From: Myxococcales bacterium
Lineage (GTDB): Bacteria; Myxococcota_A; Polyangia; Polyangiales; Houyiibacteriaceae
Direction: 5' to 3'
Assembly: GCA_029861865.1 (NCBI GenBank)
Contig: JAOTYL010000001.1
Coordinates: 196,066-260,065 of the forward strand
DNA length: 64,000 nt
Shown one piece after another: positions 30,434-38,316 of this stretch (its first letter is position 1; the number at the start of each line of letters is the position of its first letter). The position numbers and the translations under genes were made by a program. Below the pieces are notes generated by a model. The model worked only from the letters and a program-made list of their open reading frames with translations, searched no databases and had not been told where the DNA came from.

Positions 30434-31864
30434 ATGAAGCAGTACTTCGTCCAGACCTTCGGTTGCCAGATGAATGTCCACGATTCGCGCCGGATCGAGG
30501 AGGTGCTGCATGCCCATGGGTACCGTGAGGCCAGCGAGCCTGCCCTGGCCGATCTTCTGTTGGTCAATACATGCAGCGTCCGCGACAAAGCGGAGCACAA
30601 GCTGATGAGCCTCCTCGGGACGTTTCGGCCTTTCAAGGATGCCCGCCGCGGCACGGTGCTGGCCGTCGCCGGCTGTGTTGCCCAACAAGAAGGGGAGCGA
30701 CTCCTCAAAAAGGCGCCGTTCGTCGACATCGTGCTAGGGCCGGACAACATCCCGGAGCTGCCGGCCCTCATCCGGGAGGCGGAGCAAGGTGCGCCCCCGA
30801 TCACCCGCACCGTGTTCGACATGGACCACCCGCAGTTCCTTCGGGCCAAGCCTCGCGAGGATCGTCGAGAGGTCACCGCGTATGTGACGGTCATGAAAGG
30901 CTGTGACGAGCGCTGCACATTTTGTATCGTTCCTCATACGCGCGGCTCCGAGCGTTATCGCCCCGCGGACGAGATCGTCGAGGAGATCGTCGACTTGGTC
31001 GCTGAGGGGGTGCGGGAGATCACCCTGCTTGGGCAGACCGTGAACTCGTGGCACGAGCCAGGGCTTCGAGCACAGGCGAAGCCGGCTTCCAAGCTTGCTC
31101 CGTCGACCTCCGACTTCGCGGCGTTGCTGCGTCGGATCGCGCGCGAGGTCCCCGGCCTCCTCAGGCTCCGCTATACGTCACCCCATCCTCGGCATGTCAC
31201 CCCGGAGCTCGTCGCCGCACATGCCGAGCTTGCCGTGCTTCCGGCCCACGTCCACCTGCCTGTGCAGTCCGGTTCCGATCGAGTTCTCAAACGGATGGCC
31301 CGCCGCTACACGGCTCGCGACTACATCGAGCGAACGCGCGCGCTAAGAGAAGCCAAGCCTGGGCTTACCCTGTCGTCGGACTTCATCGTCGGCTTTCCCG
31401 GGGAAACGGACGACGACTTCGAGCGGACCCTCGAGCTCGTGCAGGAGGTCGGATTCGTCTCCGCATTCGGTTTCAAGTATTCGCCGCGCCCATACACCCC
31501 CGCGCTTCAGCTCGGGCATGAAGTGCCGGAGCCCGTCAAAGATGAGCGGCTCGCACGGCTGTTTGCAGTCGTCGGGACCCAGCAGCGCGCGCATTTGGAG
31601 TCTTTGGTCGGAACCGATCAACGGGTGCTGGTCGAGGGGCGGTCGCCAGGCGATTCGGGGCGCTTCGCCGGGCGCACCGCTCGAAACGAGATCGTGCACT
31701 TCGTGGCTCCCAAGGGGTACGACCCGACCGGTGAGCTCGTGGCCGTGACCATCGACGCGCCGTTTCGGCACAGCCTCTCTGGATTCATGACCGGGGCCGG
31801 GCACCTGGCGCCGTCGGGGCCACGCACGCGCCTTTCGGTGCTCGACGCTGGAGGTCCGGTCTGA
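30434..31864 (+). CDS. miaB: tRNA-2-methylthio-N6-dimethylallyladenosine synthase
   Basis: Radical-SAM methylthiotransferase acting at A37 of tRNAs. The 476-residue protein has the N-terminal UPF0004 domain with its three cluster cysteines (TFGCQMN, NTCSVRDKAE, AGCVAQQ), the radical-SAM CDERCTFC motif in GCDERCTFCIVPHTRG, and a C-terminal TRAM domain. ATG 30434 is chosen because homologues begin KxYFVQTFGCQMN. It is divergent from the tamA-like gene, and vanZ is directly downstream. Confidence 0.95.
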   Translation: MKQYFVQTFGCQMNVHDSRRIEEVLHAHGYREASEPALADLLLVNTCSVRDKAEHKLMSLLGTFRPFKDARRGTVLAVAGCVAQQEGERLLKKAPFVDIVLGPDNIPELPALIREAEQGAPPITRTVFDMDHPQFLRAKPREDRREVTAYVTVMKGCDERCTFCIVPHTRGSERYRPADEIVEEIVDLVAEGVREITLLGQTVNSWHEPGLRAQAKPASKLAPSTSDFAALLRRIAREVPGLLRLRYTSPHPRHVTPELVAAHAELAVLPAHVHLPVQSGSDRVLKRMARRYTARDYIERTRALREAKPGLTLSSDFIVGFPGETDDDFERTLELVQEVGFVSAFGFKYSPRPYTPALQLGHEVPEPVKDERLARLFAVVGTQQRAHLESLVGTDQRVLVEGRSPGDSGRFAGRTARNEIVHFVAPKGYDPTGELVAVTIDAPFRHSLSGFMTGAGHLAPSGPRTRLSVLDAGGPV

Positions 31865-32250
31865 CCACCGACGTCTGGTGGGAGCGCCTTCGCGCATGGC
31901 GCTTCGCGATTTTGTACATGGCCCTCATCTTCGTGGTCTCGTCGATCGAGGTGCGGGTGCCGGCGTTGCGGCATTTTCCGCTTCGAGACAAGGGCGTTCA
32001 TTTCATCGAGTACGGCGTGCTCGGGTGGCTTTGCGCAGCCGCCTCATCGCGCACTTGGCCCTCCGCCACGGCCTGGCGCACGGCTTCCTTCGCTGTGTTC
32101 GTGGCTGTGCTTTGGGGGCTCTCGGATGAGATTCACCAAGCGCTGGTGCCGGGTCGATCGTCGGAGCTCGGCGACCTGGTTGCGGATGCGCTCGGGGCGT
32201 TCGCAGGCACCGTCGGATGGCATCGATTTTCGAACAGAACTGTGAGCTAA
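31861..32250 (+). CDS. VanZ-like membrane protein
   Basis: A small polytopic protein with the VanZ signature: DKGVHFIEYGVLGWL, then SDEIHQALVPGRSSELGDLVADALGAF. The function of stand-alone VanZ-like proteins is unclear; VanZ itself is linked to teicoplanin resistance. The first helix (WRFAILYMALIFVVSS) begins before the TTG at 31912, so I prefer a non-standard CTG start at 31861. It has GGAGG 6 bp upstream (31850-31854) and overlaps the miaB stop. This start is uncertain. Confidence 0.75.
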   Translation: MTTDVWWERLRAWRFAILYMALIFVVSSIEVRVPALRHFPLRDKGVHFIEYGVLGWLCAAASSRTWPSATAWRTASFAVFVAVLWGLSDEIHQALVPGRSSELGDLVADALGAFAGTVGWHRFSNRTVS

Positions 32251-32365
32251 TCCACCGGTAAACGCAGCTAAAAGGCGTACCTGCCATTGACGGTTCCGTT
32301 GTGGGTGTTTAAGTTTTAATCCATGAGGACCTACGGGTTCTCATGACATCAAAAATCCAAATTTT

Positions 32366-32393
32366 CCGGTGGACCCCCCTAAAAATCCACCGG
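32366..32393. repeat. Stem-loop downstream of vanZ
   Basis: An 8-bp perfect inverted repeat (32366-32373 with 32386-32393) around a 12-base loop, followed 7 bp later by a stronger terminator hairpin. Confidence 0.45.
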
Positions 32394-32399
32394 TTGCCC

Positions 32400-32448
32400 T
32401 CGCCCGGTCGTACGTCTCCCCCCCTCCAACGACCGGGCGACTCTTTTT
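32400..32448 (+). terminator. Rho-independent terminator after miaB-vanZ
   Basis: Perfect arms CGCCCGGTCG (32401-32410) and CGACCGGGCG (32430-32439) with an outer T-A pair, followed by a run of five T at 32444-32448. It lies 150 bp after the vanZ stop; no gene is visible between. Confidence 0.75.
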
Positions 32449-32451
32449 AAG

Positions 32452-32645
32452 CAGCGGCAGCGCCAGCGCCTGTGTCAGCGGCAGTGTCAGCGGCAGTGCC
32501 AGTGTCAGTTCCAGCGCCTGTGTCAGCGCCAGTGCCAGTGTCCGCACCCGTTCTCGTTCTCGTTCGCGTTCCCGTTCGGCGTACTCGTACACGTACTGGT
32601 ACTCGTAGTCGTGCACGTGCTCGAACTCACGCTCAAGCCGGCCAC
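32452..32645. repeat. Degenerate 6-bp-period repeat tract
   Basis: About 190 bp read in strict hexamer phase. The unit drifts from CAGCGG/CAGTGT to TCGTTC to CTCGTA/CTCGTG. No gene is supported in it: frames across it translate to low-complexity peptides. It lies between vanZ and the HAD gene. A related tract in the opposite orientation is at about 37465-37541. Confidence 0.8.
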
Positions 32646-32725
32646 TGCTGGTGACAGGGGGCGCTGGTACCGACACCGGCCGCCGCTCATTGACTCCCGA
32701 GTACAGCACTTCTACATTCCGCGCC

Positions 32726-33763
32726 ATGATCGTGCTTCGAAGCCGACTTGGGGTCCTGAGCGTCGCACTTCTGGCGATTTTTCTTTGGTGCTGCGGGGGG
32801 GGCCAGCCTGCGCCCGTCGAGCCCATCACAACGCCCGAGTCCCCGCGGGACCCCCTGCCTTCGTGGAACGACACCGCGGCCAAGTCGCAGATCATCGCAT
32901 TCGTGAACCGGGTTACGGACCCCAGCAGCTCCGCGTTCGTCGAGGAGCAGAAGCGGATCGCGACTTTCGACAATGACGGCACGCTTTGGGTCGAGCAGCC
33001 TCTCTACACCGAGCTCACGTTTGCCGTCTCCCGCGTCAAGGAGCTGGCCCCAACACATCCCGAGTGGAAGCGGCAAGAGCCGTTCAAGTCGTTGCTGGCC
33101 GGCAATACCGAGGGGGTCGTGGCAACCGGGCAACGAGGGCTTGTGGAGATCGTGTTGGCGTCCCACACCGGCATGAGCACCGCGCTCTTCAACACGATCG
33201 TGGTCGATTGGTTGAATCAGGCCCGCCATCCACGCTTCGGCCGCCCTTACACCGCGCTCGCCTATCAACCCCAGCTCGAGCTGCTCGCGTATCTCAGGGA
33301 AAATGGTTTCAAGACATTCATCGTGTCGGGCGGCAGTGTCGACTTCATGCGACCGTGGACCGAGCGCGTCTACGGCATCCCGCCGGAGCAGGTGGTCGGC
33401 TCTGCCGTGGCGACCCGGTTCGAGGTCCAGGGAGGCCAACCATCGCTTCTGCGGCTGCCCGAGGTCGCCTTCGTCGACGACAAGGCGGGTAAGCCCGTCG
33501 GCATCCATCACTTCATCGGGCGACAGCCGATCCTCGCGTTCGGCAACTCCGACGGCGACCTCGAAATGCTGCAATGGACCACCATCGGCAGCGGCGGGGC
33601 AAGACTCGGGCTCCTCCTCCATCACGATGACGCGGAACGCGAGTACGCCTATGACCGCGACTCGATGGTCGGCAGGCTCGACGAAGCACTCGATGCCGCC
33701 CCGACCGCCAACTGGGTCGTAGTCTCCATGAAAAACGACTGGACCACCGTCTTCCCAGAATAG
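32726..33763 (+). CDS. Exported HAD-superfamily phosphatase
   Basis: A 345-residue protein with an N-terminal hydrophobic signal (LGVLSVALLAIFLWCCGGG) and HAD motifs: motif I FDNDGTLW at about residues 78-85, motif II FIVSGGSVDF, and motif IV FGNSDGDLEML. It belongs with the phosphoserine-phosphatase-like HAD hydrolases. The double cysteine after the signal resembles a lipoprotein junction but lacks a canonical lipobox. ATG 32726 gives the signal peptide; an in-frame upstream start at 32651 is less likely. The substrate is unknown. Confidence 0.8.
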   Translation: MIVLRSRLGVLSVALLAIFLWCCGGGQPAPVEPITTPESPRDPLPSWNDTAAKSQIIAFVNRVTDPSSSAFVEEQKRIATFDNDGTLWVEQPLYTELTFAVSRVKELAPTHPEWKRQEPFKSLLAGNTEGVVATGQRGLVEIVLASHTGMSTALFNTIVVDWLNQARHPRFGRPYTALAYQPQLELLAYLRENGFKTFIVSGGSVDFMRPWTERVYGIPPEQVVGSAVATRFEVQGGQPSLLRLPEVAFVDDKAGKPVGIHHFIGRQPILAFGNSDGDLEMLQWTTIGSGGARLGLLLHHDDAEREYAYDRDSMVGRLDEALDAAPTANWVVVSMKNDWTTVFPE

Positions 33764-33829
33764 GGGAGTGTGCCCCCTAGACGGCCTTCGGCCTCGGTTG
33801 GTCCCGCCCCACCGCCCCCACGCTATCGC

Positions 33830-35626
33830 CTAGCTGTCGACCTTGAGGATTGCGTGGAATGCGTCCTGTGGGATGTCAACGCTGCCGACGGCCTTCATGC
33901 GCTTCTTGCCCTCTTTTTGTTTTTCGAGGAGCTTGCGCTTTCGGGTGACGTCGCCGCCATAACATTTGGCAGTGACGTCTTTACGGAGAGCGCGCACCGT
34001 CTCGCGGGAAATGATCTTCGAGCCGATAGCCGCCTGAATGATCACCTCGTATTGCTGGCGCGGCACGATCTTCTTGAGCTTGGCGGCGAGTGCCCGGCCT
34101 AGATAATAGGCCTTGTCTTTGTGGACCACGGCGCTCAACGCGTCGACCTTTTGGCCGTTGAGCAGCATGTCGAGGCGAACCAGCGGGTTCTCGCGATATC
34201 CGGAAAGCTCGTAATCCATCGACGCGTATCCGCGCGTGGCGCTCTTGAGCTTGTCGAAGAAGTCGAAGAGCACTTCGGCAAGCGGCATTTGATACGTGAT
34301 GATCACCCGGTCCGTGGACGCGTAGAGGATTCCATCCTGCTCTCCCCGCCGGTCTTGGCAGAGCTTGAGGACGGCCCCGACGAACTCCGCGGGCACGTGG
34401 ATCGAGACCTTGAAGTAGGGCTCCTCGATCCGGATGCGCCCATCGGGAATCCGCGAGGGGTTGTCGATCTCGAGTGTCTCTTCCTCGGTGTGGACGCGAT
34501 AGACCACGCTTGGCGCGGTGGTGATCAGCCCGATGTCGTATTCGCGCTCGAGCCGCTCTTGAATGATCTCCATGTGGAGCAGCCCGAGAAAGCCGCACCG
34601 AAACCCAAACCCGAGCGCATCGGAGCTCTCCGGCTCGAACATGAACGCCGCGTCGTTGAGGTTGAGCTTCTCGAGGGCTTCGCGAAGCTCGGTGTACTGG
34701 TCGCTGTCGGTCGGGAAGATCCCGCAGAACACCATCGGCTTGACCTCTTTGAAGCCAGCCAAGGGCTCCTCGGCGCGGTTGTGGGCGAGGGTGATCGTGT
34801 CGCCGACCTTCGCGTCGTGGATCGATTTGATGCTGGCCGCGAGATAGCCGACCTCTCCCGGGCCCAGATGGCTGAGCTCCTTCTGAAATGGCGTGTACAC
34901 CCCCAGCTCGGTGACCTCATATTCGGCGCCCGTGGCCATGAGCCGGATTTTTTCGCCCTTCGAAACGGTGCCGTCTTTGATTCGGATCATGCACACCGCG
35001 CCGCGATAGCTGTCGTACCAGGTGTCGAAAATCAATGCCCTGAGTGGACCACCTTCGAGGGTTTCGGGTGGCGGGATGCGTTTGACGACGGCTTCGAGGA
35101 TCTCTTTGACGCCTTCGCCCGTCTTGGCGCTGCACGCCAACACGTGGGAGCAATCGAGGCCGACGACGTCTTCGACTTCTTGGCGAACCCGCTCGACGTC
35201 AGCGCTCGGAAGGTCGACCTTGTTGAAGACGGGGATGATCTCGAGATCGTTCTCGACAGCCAGATAGACATTGGCCAGCGTTTGTGCTTCGACTCCCTGC
35301 GTGGCGTCCACGACCAGGAGGGCGCCGTCACATGCCGCGAGCGAGCGCGATACCTCATAGCTGAAGTCGACGTGTCCGGGCGTATCGATGAGGTTCATTT
35401 GATACGTTCGGCCATCCGCGGCCGTGAACGGCAGCCGGACCCCCTGGGCCTTGATGGTGATCCCGCGCTCCTGTTCGAGCTCCATGCGGTCGAGGAGCTG
35501 CTCTTTTTGCTCGCGCGCAGAGACCGCTCCCGTCACATCGAGAAACCGGTCGGCGAGGGTGCTCTTGCCGTGGTCGATGTGGGCGATGATGCAAAAGTTA
35601 CGAATGAGCTGGAGATCGCTGCTCAA
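33830..35626 (-). CDS. lepA: Elongation factor 4 (LepA)
   Basis: Ribosome-associated GTPase that promotes back-translocation or initiation under stress. The 598-residue length is standard. G1 AHIDHGKST is near residue 15, G3 [11 protein letters not shown] follows, then NKVDLPSAD (G4) and the characteristic LepA C-terminal domain ([21 protein letters not shown]). No signal peptidase gene follows, unlike in many proteobacteria. Confidence 0.98.
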   Translation of the reverse strand: MSSDLQLIRNFCIIAHIDHGKSTLADRFLDVTGAVSAREQKEQLLDRMELEQERGITIKAQGVRLPFTAADGRTYQMNLIDTPGHVDFSYEVSRSLAACDGALLVVDATQGVEAQTLANVYLAVENDLEIIPVFNKVDLPSADVERVRQEVEDVVGLDCSHVLACSAKTGEGVKEILEAVVKRIPPPETLEGGPLRALIFDTWYDSYRGAVCMIRIKDGTVSKGEKIRLMATGAEYEVTELGVYTPFQKELSHLGPGEVGYLAASIKSIHDAKVGDTITLAHNRAEEPLAGFKEVKPMVFCGIFPTDSDQYTELREALEKLNLNDAAFMFEPESSDALGFGFRCGFLGLLHMEIIQERLEREYDIGLITTAPSVVYRVHTEEETLEIDNPSRIPDGRIRIEEPYFKVSIHVPAEFVGAVLKLCQDRRGEQDGILYASTDRVIITYQMPLAEVLFDFFDKLKSATRGYASMDYELSGYRENPLVRLDMLLNGQKVDALSAVVHKDKAYYLGRALAAKLKKIVPRQQYEVIIQAAIGSKIISRETVRALRKDVTAKCYGGDVTRKRKLLEKQKEGKKRMKAVGSVDIPQDAFHAILKVDS

Positions 35627-35689
35627 AGTGCGACCTCTCTAACCTCCGGCCGTCGCTGCAGCAATGCGGCCGTGTCGATTGTACCTCGC

Positions 35690-35878
35690 CTATTTCTCGG
35701 AGCTAGCATCCAGCGTCATTTGGCCGGGTAGCTCCTCTTTGTGTTGATCGAGGACAAGATCGATACCTTCGCGAATGTAGACCGCCACAGGCACCTTGGT
35801 GCGCTCGTGCAGAAGCTTGAGCCGTTCGTTCTGCTCGGCTGTGATGTAAACCGTGGTCGAGATCTTTTTGCGCGCCAT
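35690..35878 (-). CDS. Ribbon-helix-helix DNA-binding protein
   Basis: A 62-residue protein: a beta-strand (KKISTTVYIT) followed by two helices (AEQNERLKLLHERTKV, PVAVYIREGIDLVLD), the CopG/Arc-type fold that binds DNA as a dimer through the strand. The upstream region carries a good sigma70 promoter and a 14-bp palindrome, so autoregulation is plausible. No toxin gene is adjacent. It reads toward lepA. Confidence 0.8.
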   Translation of the reverse strand: MARKKISTTVYITAEQNERLKLLHERTKVPVAVYIREGIDLVLDQHKEELPGQMTLDASSEK

Positions 35879-35904
35879 CTGTGACCCTCAAAAACGTGGC
35901 ATGA

Positions 35905-35933
35905 AGCTACATGGCACCATATATATTGTCAAA
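35905..35933 (-). promoter_or_regulatory. sigma70 promoter of the ribbon-helix-helix gene
   Basis: On the minus strand, TTGACA (35933-35928) and TAGCTT (35910-35905) are separated by 17 bp, about 27 bp upstream of the ATG at 35878. The spacer is AT-rich. Confidence 0.6.
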
Positions 35934-35974
35934 CGACTCCGCCAGGTACTTGCGCAGCGGCCCAAGTGACCCCT

Positions 35975-35988
35975 ATCCTTATAAGGAT
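35975..35988. promoter_or_regulatory. 14-bp palindrome, candidate operator
   Basis: The perfect dyad ATCCTTATAAGGAT lies in the 145-bp divergent region between the ribbon-helix-helix gene and the lipoprotein pair, 36 bp upstream of the lipoprotein start. It is unusually AT-rich for this genome. Confidence 0.4.
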
Positions 35989-36023
35989 CCGGGTTTCCGG
36001 GGGAAGCCAAACTGTCTGTAAAC

Positions 36024-36782
36024 ATGAGCATTTTTGCGGGTGCCGTGTTCGGGCTTGCCGCGGGGGCATGCCTGATCGCGTCAGGCTGCGCGAAGGGCTC
36101 GTCTCGGTCGCTTCCAAGCGGCTCGAAGATGGAAGCGTTCTCGTGCAGCGGCCGTGAGGTGACCCGGACCGACATCAATGAAGACGGCCAACCCGATATT
36201 GAACATGTGGGGCGCGGCGGGCGTCGGTTCTGCTCGAAGGCAGACATGAACTTCGACGGCAAGATGGACATGGAGCGGTTCTACGAAGACGACGGAGAGA
36301 CCGTCGCCCACGAGCGGCACGATTTCGACTTCGACGGCCGGATTGACCAGCTGTCCTTCTATGAGGACGGTCGGCTGGCCCGCAAAGAGCTCGACACCAA
36401 TTTCAACAACGCCATCGATACCTGGCTCTGGTGCAGCGAAGGCTGGGTGACCCGCTCGGAGCGCGACCGGAAATCGAACGGGCGTCCCGACGTGTGGGAG
36501 GTCTACGAGGAAGGGCTCATCGTCGAGGCGAGTTACGACGACAACAATGACGGCCGTCCCGAAAAGTGGGACGTGTTTCGGGGCGGCAAGGTCGTCCTGA
36601 CCAAATATGACGATGATGGAGATGGCACGCCTGACCGCACTGATGAAATGCCTCTCTTGAGCATGGGCGCCGCCGACGACGCGCTTCGTTGTGAGCAGGT
36701 CGAGGAAGCGGAGATCGCGACAACTGAACCCAAGGAACCCGCAGCCGAGGGGTCTGAAGAGGTGTCGCAGGGAGAACCGTAA
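36024..36782 (+). CDS. Acidic-repeat lipoprotein A (calcium-binding-like repeats)
   Basis: A 252-residue lipoprotein: lipobox IASGC with Cys22, then six or so repeats of about 20 residues with the pattern D-x-N/D-x-D-G-x-x-D (DINEDGQPDIEH, DMNFDGKMDMERF, DFDFDGRIDQLSF, DDNNDGRPEKWD, DDDGDGTPDR). This resembles EF-hand-like or thrombospondin type-3 calcium-binding loops; calcium binding is inferred. Its TAA/ATG junction overlaps the next gene by one base, and the two are paralogues. Function unknown. Confidence 0.75.
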   Translation: MSIFAGAVFGLAAGACLIASGCAKGSSRSLPSGSKMEAFSCSGREVTRTDINEDGQPDIEHVGRGGRRFCSKADMNFDGKMDMERFYEDDGETVAHERHDFDFDGRIDQLSFYEDGRLARKELDTNFNNAIDTWLWCSEGWVTRSERDRKSNGRPDVWEVYEEGLIVEASYDDNNDGRPEKWDVFRGGKVVLTKYDDDGDGTPDRTDEMPLLSMGAADDALRCEQVEEAEIATTEPKEPAAEGSEEVSQGEP

Positions 36783-37459
36783 TGAGATACGCATTGATCA
36801 TTGTAATGAGCCTCACGTTGGTGGGTTGTGGCTCGAAGAACGCGGAGCCCGTGACGAGCCCTGGCTCCGAGGACATGGAAGCGAGCACCGGGGGCGAGGT
36901 GTACGACGCCGGCCGCTGCATGCCGCCTGGCCCCGGTTACGAAGTCACCGAATACGACACATCGGGCGACGAGGTGCCGGATGTGCGCAAGCTTTTCAAG
37001 ACCATGGGCGAGGGGAGTCTCGCGCGTTTGGTGTTGGTGTGTCGCGAGGCGGACCTGAACGGCGACCGTCGCAAAGACATCGTGAGGCTTTACACCGATG
37101 AGGGGCGACCGAAGCGTGAGGACGCCGACCGCGATTTCGACGGCCGGACCGACGAGGTCACCCACTTCGCCGAGGGCCGGGTGCGCCTCCAAGAGCTCGA
37201 CACCACTGGCAACGGCCTGATCGATACCAAGATTTTCTACGAAGGCGGGCAACCCATGCGTGCCGAGCGCGATACGGCGAACCGGAGCACCGCAGCCGAG
37301 TGGAAGCCCGACCGCTGGGAGTACTTCGTAGACGGCCGCACGGTTCGCATTGGGACTGACGTCAACGGCGACGGCAAAGTCGACCGCTGGGACCGCGACG
37401 AAGAAAGACTCCGCAACTCGGCCCTAGCCAAGCAAGAAGCCGAAGCCGCCAGCCAGTAA
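36782..37459 (+). CDS. Acidic-repeat lipoprotein B (paralogue of A)
   Basis: A 225-residue lipoprotein with lipobox TLVGC (Cys16) and the same repeat type as its neighbour: DTSGDEVPDVRK, DLNGDRRKDIVR, DRDFDGRTDEVTH, DTTGNGLIDTKIF, DVNGDGKVDRWDRD. Both proteins keep a cysteine pair around the second repeat (GRCMPPGP and VCREADLN here). The start overlaps the stop of the upstream paralogue, so the pair arose by tandem duplication and is co-translated. Confidence 0.75.
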   Translation: MRYALIIVMSLTLVGCGSKNAEPVTSPGSEDMEASTGGEVYDAGRCMPPGPGYEVTEYDTSGDEVPDVRKLFKTMGEGSLARLVLVCREADLNGDRRKDIVRLYTDEGRPKREDADRDFDGRTDEVTHFAEGRVRLQELDTTGNGLIDTKIFYEGGQPMRAERDTANRSTAAEWKPDRWEYFVDGRTVRIGTDVNGDGKVDRWDRDEERLRNSALAKQEAEAASQ

Positions 37460-37464
37460 CTTCC

Positions 37465-37541
37465 TGAGGCACTGGCAGTGACACTGACACTGGCTCTGGC
37501 ACTGACACTGTCGCTGACGCCGGCACTGGCGCGGTGGCTGC
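37465..37541. repeat. Degenerate 6-bp-period repeat tract, opposite orientation
   Basis: About 75 bp in hexamer phase with units CTGGCA, GTGACA, CTGACA, CTGTCG. The reverse complement (TGCCAG/TGTCAG) is the same unit family as the CAGTGY part of the tract at 32.5 kb. It lies in the gap between lipoprotein B and the pseudouridine synthase gene. Confidence 0.75.
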
Positions 37542-37560
37542 AACAAGCTAGCTTCTGCCG

Positions 37561-38316
37561 GTGGAGCGCCTGCAAAAGGTTTTGGCTCGTGCTGGTGTCG
37601 CGTCGCGGCGTGCGTCCGAGGAGCTGATCACGGCCGGGCGGGTGCGCGTCAATGGGCGTATCGTGACCGAGCTTGGGACCAAGGTGGACCCGCACAAAGA
37701 CCGCGTGGAAGTCGATGGCAAGCGGGTCGTCGCCGAGAAGCCGGTCTACTACTTCCTCCACAAGCCGCGGGAGATGGTGACCACGCTCGATGATCCCGAG
37801 GGGAGGGCGACCATTGGCGACATCTTGAGGAGGATTCCCGAGCGTGTAGTTCCTGTGGGGCGGCTCGACTATCACACCAGCGGCGCCCTCCTGGTGACCA
37901 ATGACGGCGACATGGTCGACGCGCTCCTCCGGCCTCGTTCTGCCGTGCCCAAGGTCTACGCGGTGAAGTTTCAGGGGCACCTCGATGTCCCCGAGCTCGA
38001 CGCGCTTCGCAACGGGGTCACTCTCGACGACGGCTACCGCACCCAAAAAGCCGAGGTCTTCGTGCTGCGCCAGGAGCAAAACCACAGCTGGGTGCAGATC
38101 ACCCTGACCGAAGGGAAAAACCGCCAGGTGCACCGGATGGGCGATGCGATCGGCCACCGCGTGATGCGGCTTACCCGGCAGTCGTTTGCGGGGCTCAGCA
38201 TCGAGGGCCTCAGGCCTGGCGAATACCGGGAGCTCACGCGCGATGAACTCAGTCGGCTCAAGAAGCAGTATCTCAATCCGTATCGACGTGCCCGCGAAGC
38301 CTCCAAAGGAGGGTGA
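37561..38316 (+). CDS. RNA pseudouridine synthase, RsuA/RluB family
   Basis: A 251-residue protein: an N-terminal S4 RNA-binding domain (ERLQKVLARAGVASRRASEEL) and the synthase core with the catalytic aspartate in VGRLDYHTSGALLVTNDG. GKNRQVHRM is the conserved C-terminal motif. It modifies rRNA uridines, most likely 23S (RluB-like), but RsuA-like 16S activity cannot be excluded. It starts with GTG. Its last 44 bases overlap the convergent RND permease gene. Confidence 0.92.
   Translation: MERLQKVLARAGVASRRASEELITAGRVRVNGRIVTELGTKVDPHKDRVEVDGKRVVAEKPVYYFLHKPREMVTTLDDPEGRATIGDILRRIPERVVPVGRLDYHTSGALLVTNDGDMVDALLRPRSAVPKVYAVKFQGHLDVPELDALRNGVTLDDGYRTQKAEVFVLRQEQNHSWVQITLTEGKNRQVHRMGDAIGHRVMRLTRQSFAGLSIEGLRPGEYRELTRDELSRLKKQYLNPYRRAREASKGG

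Noticed and set aside
32341-32982. Frames through the hexamer tract giving Ser/Arg- or Leu/Thr-repeat peptides
   Set aside because: The periodic DNA alone produces low-complexity open frames; no ribosome-binding site or conserved domain.
33761-33779. GC-rich hairpin after the HAD gene
   Set aside because: Short stem and no T-run; not enough for a terminator call.
34121-35731. 536-codon plus-strand frame
   Set aside because: Antisense shadow of lepA.
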